From Paramecium sonneborni (lineage: Eukaryota > Ciliophora > Oligohymenophorea > Peniculida > Parameciidae): a DNA stretch of 64,000 bases. Position numbers and translations under genes: made by a program. Each line of letters opens with the position of its first letter. Position 1 is the stretch's first letter. A model generated the notes under the pieces. The model saw only the letters and a list, made by a program, of their open reading frames with translations, was not told the origin of the DNA and made no database searches. The stretch lies in the NCBI GenBank assembly GCA_905182985.1, contig CAJJDN010000069.1:442096-506095 (forward strand), read 5' to 3'. Shown piece after piece: positions 50,850 to 62,100 of the stretch.

Positions 50850-53341
50850 TAATAAAAAAAAAAAAAAATTGATCATAATTAATTAAAAATCCTGGATTCT
50901 CAAAAATTAACCAGATTAACAATTCCTATAGCACTTCATCTTCTACCTAATTAGATTAAGGCTTTGCTTAAACAAGTAAATTTAAAAATCCCTGTTTTTC
51001 TGCTTAATTAAAAAATTCCATTTGACATTGTTTTTACAATTTTTCTATTAAGAATTCATGTTTAATATTTAGAATCTCTTTAGTTAGTTAATCAAAATCA
51101 AAAATAAATACCTTATTTGCTCTTTTGGTTGATTTCTAATATCTAGCATGAAATAAGGCTGCAATAAATAAGTTTTTCTACATCTCTTCAAGTAAAAAAT
51201 ATTAATAAATACATTACAAATTGTCATATGTAAATCTAGTTTATTTTAATAAATTGATTGCTTCCTTCTGCTTGAATCTTATTTTTATTTACCAATATTC
51301 TGTTTTAACACTTTATGCATCATTCTAAATTTGTTCTCTCATTGCAGGAATATTTTTATTTTCTTGCTGAAAGATTTGATCAATTATTCTAAAACTTATA
51401 GTATCAAGCATTTAATTTTCATCTAAGTCAACAAAGAGATTGATAAGAGATTCGAGATTCCTATTTTTGAGATTTCTTCCTATTGTTTCAATTATAAATC
51501 TATCAATTACATGTTTAATTTATTATTATTATAATTTATCTTTTTCTGATGAAAGAGCAAGTAAAGCCTTGATGGTATCTTAACATGAAGTTTATTAATC
51601 TAGATTAACCAAAGTTTAGATTGGGTTATTAATTAATTGTTTTGTGAAGCCTTCGGCATAAGACAAACAATATGACTAATTTATTAAACTTATAATTTCC
51701 TTAGTCCAATCAGATTGGGGTTATTTCATCAAAAAATAAAGAGTGTTGGCTAATAAAGCCTCATAAGCATTTTCAAAACATACATCTGCATTTTCACAAA
51801 CTACAAATGTCATTATGGTGAGAAATAATTTTGATCTGAAAAATGGTTTAAGATCTACATCTTTTTATGTATATAATGGAAGAATACAATTTACAAATTC
51901 TTCTTCTCCATTTCCAATTGAAAACCTTAATTCATGGTCTTTTATTCGATTAAAGAATACAGAATCTAAAAATTTATGGATTTTAACAAGAGATACGATT
52001 TCAATTTTATATGGATCGATCATACTTGCATTTGATCTTTAAACTTACAATCCACAACAATAATTGGAAATGCAGTAACCAATTAATAGTATGATGAACA
52101 ATTTTCTAATCCTTAGATTAAATCTTCTTCTAATAATATTTCCCTTTAGCTTTATAATGTTATAAGAGATCTATCACCTTTTTTAACTTGAAATTTTTGT
52201 TATTTAAGACATTCTATGAATTAGTTTTTAGCGGTTTAAAACTCTTCTGTTGATAATCCTGCAAATTTAATGGCTCTATTGTGAAATTTACCAATTTTAT
52301 TTCCAATTTTCAATCTATCAGCTGCATCTTTATCATTCAATTAATTTAATTAGAAATCTCTTGTGAACTATTTTAATTAAGCAACAAATTCAAAAGTCCT
52401 GTATTTTCAGATTAAGATGCTCCTTATATTCTTTGAGCAAATGTCTTTTATTTCTTTTAATTTTGTAATTTTGGTATAGAATTTGATAATCTCTCTAATT
52501 CTGAGAGTGCTATTTGGGCTTCTTATTTTACTTTTGCTTTCAATGAAAGTAATTAAATGTTCTATAACCAGTAAGAAGCCAATTCTAATATCAGATCACC
52601 AGAAGGATTTTCTGATCTAATTAGTGTTCCATCACAAGTGATTTCATGGTTGTGACTGGCAACCCAACCACCTGACCAAACCTTTGTTGTTAGCTCTTAA
52701 TTCCATGGAAAACTTTAGACAGGTGTTGTTTCACATTAGTTCTTGGTACCAAAATATTACCTACAGATTCAAATTCTTCTTAAAATATTTAATTCAAATA
52801 TTATTCTCTATTCTAATTAGTTTAATTATGAACATCGACTATGAATACAGGAGCTATTTATAAATTTCCTGTATGATAGAGAGATTTAAGACTCATTGAA
52901 ATGTGAGTTGAAAATCCATTACCTACTCCAACACAAATAAAATTTAGATTCTCTACTTTTGGCATATTCTATTTGATTGCTCTCTCATCATAACTTCCCT
53001 CTCCATCAGAAACAAAAAAAACTGTTAAATCTTTTGTTATATTTTATTTAAGAATCTCTTAATTCAAACAACAAATGCACGAGTAATATCTGTACCTCCT
53101 CCACCATATTAATTAATATTAGGAGAAATATTTTCATTTGGGTTCAAAATTTTATGTTTGTGTCAAAAGTAATTGCTATTGACATTTAAGCCTTTGTCTT
53201 TAATTCATTATAATATTAAGCTACATATTTCCAATAGCTGCTCATTGACCCAGAACAATCTAAAATTGAAATTAACATTCCTTTTTCTTCCTTCTACATG
53301 AATGGAAGCTTGAAATAATTTAGTTAGTTTGATTGATCCAT
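50850..53341 (-). CDS. vWA domain protein, 3' end lost at gap
   Basis: Reverse-strand gene starting at ATG 53341. A vWA domain opens at once: GMLISILDCSGSMSSYW (MIDAS DxSxS), YGGGGTDITRAF, then VFFVSDGEG. A SGGWVASHNHEITCDG segment and a long helical region follow. One intron (23 bp, ending AAG) is needed near 52750. Four one-base deletions in homopolymers must be assumed to keep the frame: near 53146-53149, 53066-53068, 52404-52407 and 52031-52033. The frame then runs about 1,160 bases to the T-run and N at 50849 without a stop, so the C-terminus is missing. Whether the slips are errors or decay is open; their uniform type favours errors. No other domain recognised. Confidence 0.7.
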
Positions 53342-53410
53342 TAGAATATTTTTTATATCTTATTTTAATGTGAATATTTTATTATAAAACAAGTAATTAT
53401 TTTTTATCAT

Positions 53411-53502
53411 TTATAAAGCTACCAATTATTCTTTCATTATTTATAAATCTACCAATTATTCTTTCATTATTTATAAATCTACCAATTATTCTTTCATTAT
53501 TA
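53411..53502. repeat. Three tandem copies of a 30-bp unit
   Basis: A 30-bp unit beginning taccaattattctttcatta is present at 53421, 53451 and 53481 (last copy partial), preceded by a partial unit. Copies are nearly identical. It lies about 70 bp upstream of the vWA gene's start codon, so it may sit in its promoter. Confidence 0.85.
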
Positions 53503-54161
53503 ATAAAAATAAATAATGTATATATTTATAAGACATTAAACAAATTTTAATATTAATTAAAAACATTTGAAAAATTATTCTTCTTTCTATATTCTAATTT
53601 AACTTGACTCTCTACATTGAAATTTGATTACTCAAATAGCTTGTCCTCTCTATATATTGTGATTAATATAATTAGAGAAGAAATAGAAATAAATTTTATA
53701 TTTAGAATTTAAATAAATAAACAATTATTATGGTCTTGTTAAGATAAAATCAATATTTTTTTTTTTCTTCTTAATATTATTCTTCGAAACAATTGTCCTT
53801 TATTTATTTTTTTGATTGACTATTAATTCTTTTTTTTTTAATATTAATGAGGAGAAAACTTTATATTAATGTCTGATTTACATCCTTAAGCAATTAGATA
53901 ATTTGTACTTAAGTTTACCTCAATTTTTGGTTCTCTTAATTTAATGAGTTATTTGCTCTTAAAATATAAAAAATTTAGAAATATAAAAGGGAAAAGAAAT
54001 AGAGATCAAATCATAAAATTTATATGACTTGATTCATATTTAAAAATTTTTTGACTACTTGAAGCTTTAAGAATTTGTTTCTCAATTTTTTGTCCGGGGC
54101 ATTTTGTAAGGTTAAAAAAGATAACCTAATTTCTTAAATGTTTAACAATATTTTTATTTTT
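53503..54161. other. Intergenic, nothing recognised
   Basis: About 660 AT-rich bases with T-runs between divergent genes; no supported coding sequence. Confidence 0.45.
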
Positions 54162-55570
54162 ATGAAATATGCATATAACATTATTAAAATAATAGTAATG
54201 ATTTTGATACTTATATTAAAAGATGTGTTGTTGGAAAACGATAATGCTGGTTGCATCGAAGTTCCATTAAATTGTTCTGGCAATTCTGAAATTGAATAAA
54301 TGAAAATGGGGATAATTAACCTTTAACGATAGATCAAAATGAATGATTGATGAAATGTTAAAACAGAAGGAAATTCATATTTTTGTGATGGTTCTAAATA
54401 TTTTATTGTTGGTGGGATACTGAAACTAGTGGTTGTAGATTAAAAAAATGCAAAGATTTTACAGAAGCAACTAATGCTGCTCACAATAAATAAAGATAAG
54501 GATGCACAGCTGGATTAAATAGAAAATATGCTGAATATTAAGATATTAAAGTTCCATCTCCCTGTATTGAAGGAGACGAAAGGTCCTTGCTTATGGATTG
54601 CTAAATATGTAAATGCTGATAATTCTCTTGAAGCTTTTATCACTTATGATTCATTCAAAGATGAAAGTTGTAAATGAATTTCATTAAATTGTACTACTAA
54701 TAGAACTAAATGTGTTGAGATTATAAGTGTGTACAGGTACAAATGTTAAAGGAGGTTGAAAGATAGGAACAAATGGAGAATTTATCTAAACAGTATCTGC
54801 TAAAGAAGCTAATGATACTATTTGTAAATAATTCATTTTATGTAAAGATACTTATTATTTAAGTCATTTAGAATGTAATTCAGCAAATCCAAATTGTATA
54901 TCAGATTATTCTACTGGTAGTATTCCATTAGCTGCTAATTCTACAGATATATAAAATTAATGCTACAGAAATAAGGATGGTGATATTACATCAACAAGTA
55001 TACATATATAGAATAAAACAGCAAAATAATGCAAAGATAAAAATGTTTAGATCTTACATTTACAACATAAGCAGAATGCCCATCCAGATTGAAGACTTGT
55101 AGAACTGATGGGGTTAAGTGCCTTGTTAAAAGTTCATTTGGTGCTTGCTTTGTAATATTGCTAGTGGAAGTGAAGGAACTTGCCCCTGAGTTGCAGCAGA
55201 ACCTTAAGAAAGTTACAGAATTAAAAAATTTGCTCAGATATTCCAAAGGGTTCAACAGCATAAGCATGTTAAGGAGTTATTAATTGTCTTTTTAATGGTA
55301 CTAATTGTATCAACATACAATAACAATAACAAAATTGTTTGTAATTCTTATATTTGTGTATGGACTGAAACTACAACTGCAGAAACTACTACTGGAAAAT
55401 GCTCTTTATTGACGAACTGATTCTAATGCTTGTACTTTAGCCCTTACTTAAGTCTTTGATTCTCCTACTAATCCTCTATAAATTGATATTATTAATTTCT
55501 TTGCTATCAAAGAGACTTCTTCTCATTAATCCTCTAAGTTTTATTTACTTTAACTAAATAATTCTTAATA
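54162..55570 (+). pseudogene. Cys-rich surface-antigen-like gene, broken
   Basis: The ATG at 54162 opens a hydrophobic signal-like segment (KIIVMILILILKDVLL). Then come Cys-rich pieces in the style of Paramecium surface (immobilisation) antigens: WWDTETSGCRLKKCKDF, CTAGLNRKYAEYQDI, then CTTNRTKCVEI, then CKDTYYLSHLEC. They lie in different frames, and TGAs interrupt at 54675 (after SCK) and 54757 (after KGG) among others. It is much shorter than a full antigen. Surface antigens are GPI-anchored coat proteins expressed one at a time; this copy cannot make one as written. Confidence 0.6.
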
Positions 55571-56165
55571 TTCTAAATAAACGATTTTTAAAGCATCCCA
55601 ATTATCTAAATTTATTCCTTCTAACATTTAAATTTATTATTTAAAGATAATAAGATTCATTAGAACATCTCTTCTTATATTTTATTTTTTCGTGAATTTC
55701 ATGATTTGTCTACTAAAAAATTATTTTGGATTCAACCTTCATCTCTTTATGACTTTATTTTTTTATACCTAAATGCTAAACTTTCCATTAAATCAATTTC
55801 ATCTGAACTCTGAGGAAAATGGAAATTTCTAATCTTAGCCTTATCTACAGCTAATTTATTTGATTCCAATATTTTGTAAAATAGATTAATGATAATAGTC
55901 ATTTAATCTTTTATAGGGCATTTGCTTTAGTTATAAATTTCCTACACCTTAGAATAAATTAAATTAGGTAGCAATTAATTATATCTATAATGAAAATTAA
56001 AATCATTTTTAATGGATAACTTGTTCTTTACTAATAATTTTAGAATCAATAAAAGTTTTTATTATTGCGAATTGTAGATTTAGTTGATTTATTCTAAATT
56101 TTCTATAATAATTATTTATTTTTCTTTAAAAAAATATTTAAAATAATTTTGTTTTTCTATTAAAA
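55571..56165 (-). pseudogene. 5'-truncated reverse-strand fragment
   Basis: A minus-strand frame from about 56115 down to TGA 55732-55734 has good coding character (for example NQLLPNLIYSKVQEIYNQ, then FYKILESNKLAVDKAKIR) but no ATG. Its open end abuts the start of the giant GTPase gene. Coding-like sequence may continue beyond 55734 in another frame. No family recognised; probably a gene fragment. Confidence 0.35.
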
Positions 56166-59100
56166 ATGATCTAATAATCTAGCGATCCTAAAGAGGAAAT
56201 CACAAATTTTTTCAAAAACTTATAAGAAGAGATTGATGAAGGTATTTTAGAAAATGATAATGAAATTTAATAATCGATAGAGGAAAAACTGAATAATTTT
56301 GAAGGCGATTTAAGAATTGAATTTTTAAATTAAATGCATGATAAATTAAAAGGAAGAACTTTTTTAAATTTATCATAATTTTAAGTTAACAATAATATAG
56401 TCAATAACAAGCCTGGTGAATAAATAGACTTAAAAAAATTATATAATGAAGCTTTATTGTAAAAGAACTACAATAAAATTTTTTAAGCAATTAAAGATCC
56501 TTAGTTTTGTGAAATAAATGGGATACCTTTAGAAATAAAAGAGTATATTGATTCTTTAAAAAATTTAGGGGAAAATGTTCAACTTATATTTGACCTTTTT
56601 CAAGTTTAAAAAAATATAATATCATATTCTTTCATTTAGAATTTAGAACTTTTATTAAGACTTTTTTATTTAAATGATAAAAGAATTCATTAATTTGTTG
56701 GCTCATGTTTATTAACATAAATATATGAATTTGAAAATTATATTGATACTTTTAAAGAAACATATAATTAAGAGTTTTAATTAGTAATTGAAAAATTGGG
56801 AAAAGTATAACTTAAAGAAGAGACTTCTTAACAATCAAGGCAAAGTTTTAGTTAAAGTAAAAACAATAAAAATATATTTTAACTATTTGATCTACTTACA
56901 ATTGATATTTAAACTTATAATCATATAACAATAATTGAATTTTTAGAACATCTTACAAATTTTAATATTTAAGGTAATGATGAAAATTAAATTATACAAT
57001 ATTTTTTATTTACAGAAAATTTCAATTGGCAAGTTGATTTCTTATATTTTAAATTAGTGATTTACTTTTGGGTTAGATATACAGAAAAATTTTAATTAAG
57101 AGAGACCTTAAAAAATTTTTATGAGAAAAAATTATTAAGATCTAAAAATAAACTCCCCACTATGGAAAGAGAATTCAAAGAGATAAAAAAAAGTTTATAA
57201 GATTTAATTTTTCAAAATTTAATTCATAAATTTGTGTATTTTAATCAATTAGAAGATAAAAAATTTATTGAGAATTATAACTAATATCAAGTTAAACTGA
57301 AAATTTAAAAATTAAAATATGAAAATTTTAAATTTTAAACATTAGAAAACTTTATAAATGAATCTGATGTTTAAACATAATAAAATTATATAAATTTTTT
57401 AAAATTTTATCAATTGAAAAATTTGAAACAATTAACAAAAATTGAATTAACTTTTATTTAATTTGTGTCAACTACTCCTTTTACTATATCTACACAATAG
57501 ATTCTTAAAGAATGTTTTAAGATTAATGGAAATTTATTGGATGTCAAAAATAAATTAAAAAAAGTATTTTTAGAAAAAATTTCTACTCCCAGTGATAAAG
57601 ATTAATGTTTATTTTTAAATATTTTAAATTACCTTTATTCTTAAACTTATATAAAATAAGAAGTAACAAACAAGCCTCTCAAAATTAAAAGTTGGCTAGA
57701 ATAAATTGAATTATTTAATAAATAACCTCTAAACTTAAACATAATACTTGAAGAATTTAATATTTCACTTACATAAGAAAATATATAAATTACTTAATAA
57801 AAAATTTTAGAATGGTTAAATGATATGAAAAAAGATTAAAAGTTTAGAAATTTACTTCCTTTTTTTTTTTCATATCATAAGAAGAGGTGAACCATGGTAA
57901 GACTTCTTAGATTTAATTACATAAAATAGAAATGAAATAATTAAAAATGGAATTGATTGTTTTAATATTAAATCCTTATTTTAAATATTATTTAACAACT
58001 CAAATAAAGAATTAAAAGTTATTTTAATCAAATAACATTCAAAAAACTACCCTATTCCTTTTATTTATAAAAACTCTTAACTTGATAATCCTTTATAAAA
58101 TTTAGATTTATATAAATTTAACCAAGATATTTACTATCTTTTGTAACAAGATTTTACTATAATAAATTGTTCATTAAGTAGAATACAATAAAGAATAGGG
58201 AAAACTTAGTTACTCAATAAAATATTTTACAAAGATGATAAATTTGAAATTTGTGATTCCTCTTTGATAAATAAAAATACAATAGATTGTAATTTTGACT
58301 TTTCTTTTAATGGTAGCAGAAATTATTTAATAGCTGACACACATGGTTAATTTGAAGATGATGTATTATAATTAATACTTCCTTTTTTTAAATTATGGAT
58401 AATTTAAATGAAATCTGAAAAAGAATTAGTTGAAAATATTTATAGAGTCAATAAACTATTAAAATAAATAAATATTAAACCTTTTATTTGTTTTATTATA
58501 CGAGATTCTCAAACAGAAAAAATTATTTAGGATGAAATCTAAAAAATTGATGCTCAATAAGTTAAAGTTTGCTTATTAAGTAATCTTTAATAGATGGATA
58601 AATAAAAATAAGAAGGAGAAATAAATAAAATAAGAAATATATTATTAGAAATTATAGGAAAAGAAAATGAAAATATTGAAGAATCTTAATTAAAATTATA
58701 ATTTCTTTAAGTTTGTTAAAATTTTGGAATGAAGGTTGAAGAAATTCATTAGGTTTAAAAAATTGTAGATGAACTAGAAATAGAATTAAATAAAATATAA
58801 TCTGAAAAAGAAGGATTTTATAGTGGGAAAGCATTTCCTTTAAGATCAACAGAATGGAATCTTTAACAATTGCAATAGTAAAAGATCAAAATTGATTTAT
58901 AAATTAAATAGAATCAATAAATGTTAGATTAAAAAGAAAGATCAATTTATGAATTTAAAAAATAGAATTCCTAAGATGATTTAAAATTATAAACAAACTT
59001 CAATGATAAAAAAAAAGAAAAAGAAGATATTTTAAACAAATTAAATTCTCTTAATTAAGAAAAAGAGAAAATAAATTAATTAACATTTGAGTTCGAATAG

Positions 59101-62100
59101 AAAATGAAAAATATAAATTTTAATTAATCTAATTTACTTTAAATATTTAGTTCTATATTTAAGTTAGATAATTTTTATATTGGATATTTATAGATAGTTG
59201 AAAGTATTGCCAAATTTAATTAAATTAACATTTCATCTATTGAGGATTAAATAAAAAAGTTAAAGGAATAAGAAAAACATGATTAACAATAAAGAGAAGA
59301 TTAAGAAAAACATAATTAACAATAATAAGAAATCTAAGAAAAAGAAATTTAAATATTGTAAGACAACTTAAAATTCAAAAACATTAGTATTGAATTGTTT
59401 TGGAGAGAAATAATATAAGGAAATTTTTATTAAATCTTAAATTATACATAAACAATTGTAAAATTAATATAAAAAGGGGAACCTTTTGAATTTTTAAATG
59501 GTGATGATCTTAGTATTAATTTTAACTTTTTACGACAATTAGGTTCTTTATTAATAAAAGAATAAGAGAATAAAATATTAGTAATTAGCATTTTAGGACC
59601 ATAAAGTTCAGGAAAATCAACTTTATTAAATAAAATATTTGGTTGTCATTTTTTAACAAGTGTTGGTAGATGTACAAAAGGAATGTATTTATAATTATTA
59701 AAAATTTCAAATAAAGAATAGTTTTAAAATTTATTTGATTATATATTACTGTTAGATTCAGAAGGATTACAAAATCCAAATTAATAAGATTCAGAATTTG
59801 ATAAAAGACTTGCTCTTTTTATTATTTCTATTAGTGATATAATAATATTAAATGTAAAGGGTGAAATTAATTTAGAATTTCACAATTTGATTGAAATGTG
59901 TTTGTTCACTTTGGGAAAACACTAAAAATTATAAACTTCAAAATAAATTATTTGGTGTTTTAATTAAAATAGCTAAACAAATGATAAAAAAAAGTTATAT
60001 AAATAAATTGAAGATATAGTTGAAAATTTAAAAAGAGAATCAAAATAAGAAATTGATTTTTCTAAAATTTCAGGTTGTCAAGAGGATGAAATTGAATTAT
60101 TAGGAATGGCATCAGTTTCAGAGAAATGGAATAATGTAAATTGTTTAACAAAATCAAAAGAGTGGAATTAAGAAAAAAAAATTGAAGGATACTCAAAAGA
60201 TGCATATTCTGTTGGTATTAAATCAATTTTAAGATTTATATAAAAACATTAAAAACTTTTAGATGAAAGAAAATTATTTTTAAGTTGGGATCATTTTACA
60301 AAAAAAGTTGAAGAATGTTGGTAGATTGTATCAAGACTTCCTGATGTTGTTGAGTTTGCAGAATTAAAAGATTAAAGAGACTATGAAAAATTAAATAAAA
60401 TTTTACACTCAAAATTAAAATAAAAAAATATTCAAATATCACATTAAGTATCATAGTTAACTTATAAAATTCAAATGTCAATTAATAAGGATGGAATCTA
60501 AAATTTAGATTTTTTAAAGAGTGTTAAAAATACGATAGAAGGTGCATTTAAAGATGAATCAAAATAAATTGAAGAAGAAATACTTTAAGAACTTATTATT
60601 GAAACTTAATCTATAGGTATTTCTAAAAAGATACTTCGAAAAATGTAAGATCATCTTTCAGAAATAATAACTAGTCACACTCTTGAAGGTTCTTTATTAA
60701 TTTAATAAGAAATCTATAAATATGAAAGAAGATTATAAGAAAAATTATTGCATCTAAAAATAGAGGAAGCCGTATAATAAATTTTAAGTGATAAAGAAAA
60801 ATTAATTCTTTTTTAATAAAATTAACAAAAACGAAATTCAGAATTTGAATAAATTTGGATGAATATCATAGAAGGATCAAATAATTAAATTGAATTAATT
60901 TTCAATGAATTTTAACAATAATTATTTGATAGCATTTATTTATTCTAAAAAAACTATATATATAAATTTGATAACTATTTAGACTATATTGGTTTTTATA
61001 AAGAAAAATTTAATAAGGCTCATCCAGAAAAAGAATAATTATTAGAACAACTTTCTTGGTAAATATTTTAAGAAGAATTTTAAAAATAATCTTTTTTTGC
61101 TTTACAAAGAGAAAATGGAAGAGAGTATTCTTATATATTTAGTTAAAAAATAAACTAAATGATTGAACTAATGCCCGAAAATTGCATTATTAATCCTTTT
61201 ATATATATTGCTGAAAATAATAATTAAAAGGTTATTGAAAAATCCAAATTTCTTTAATCATCTAAAGGATAGTATATAAGATTTTAAGAATTAATTACAA
61301 CTTATATAAAATTAAAATGAGATGCGAGAAATAATTTTTAACTTTTTAAGATTGGTAAATTCTTTGTAAATTGATTTAGATTTGTAATAAGAGTAAAGAA
61401 TAAGAAATACTTTGTAGGAAGGTGAAAATTTTCCATAAAATAAACTTATAGTTTTTGAATATTTAATTTAAATTTTTAATACTTTAAAAATTAACTAATA
61501 AACTTTCAAACGCCAAGATTTGTAGAAAAAAGATATTAATTTCTTATTATGTTATTTTCCTAAAATTAATTTAAGTTTTGAATTGGTTTAGAATAAAGGT
61601 TCGGAAGAATTAAAAAATTATATAATTATTTAAGAAGAGCGTGTTTATACTAATAAATTACCTAGAAATTCAAGTTTATATAACTATTTTGAATATATAA
61701 TTTCATAAAACACGAAATTGATGGACGAATAAACATTTGCAAGAGAATTTCCAAGTGAATTTAATAAGATTATGGATGAAAATAATGGTTGGGATAAACT
61801 TTGTTAAAGCATATATAACCTAATTAAACAAGAACTTTTCTCATAATCATCTATAATGAAATCAAATATTGTTTCTTAGATGTGGAAAGAAGAAGATACA
61901 ACTTAAATTAATTCATCTTTAATACTAAGAATAATGAATAAAATTGAAAATGAATTGAAATTCTTTAATTCTTAATTTGCTTTTTATGGTATAACTATAA
62001 GTAGACTTTTTGAAAGAAAGCTATATTGCTATTCTATATTTGCAATTTGGAGATTCATTTGTTATCAAAAATGGGAAATTTATGATTAAGAAAAACAACT

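Noticed and set aside
53411..53502. CRISPR-like array
   Set aside because: The 30-bp units abut without spacers, and this is a eukaryotic genome; it is a plain tandem repeat.
55089..55283. Plus-strand 64-residue frame within the surface-antigen-like region
   Set aside because: It is off-frame to the Cys-rich pieces and ends without any family match; likely part of the broken gene.
34901..56115. TGA read as Trp throughout the gene-poor regions, as a genetic code change
   Set aside because: If TAA, TAG and TGA are all sense, every frame is open, so continuity proves nothing. Some 20 intact genes here end at TGA, have no internal TGA and use TGG for Trp.
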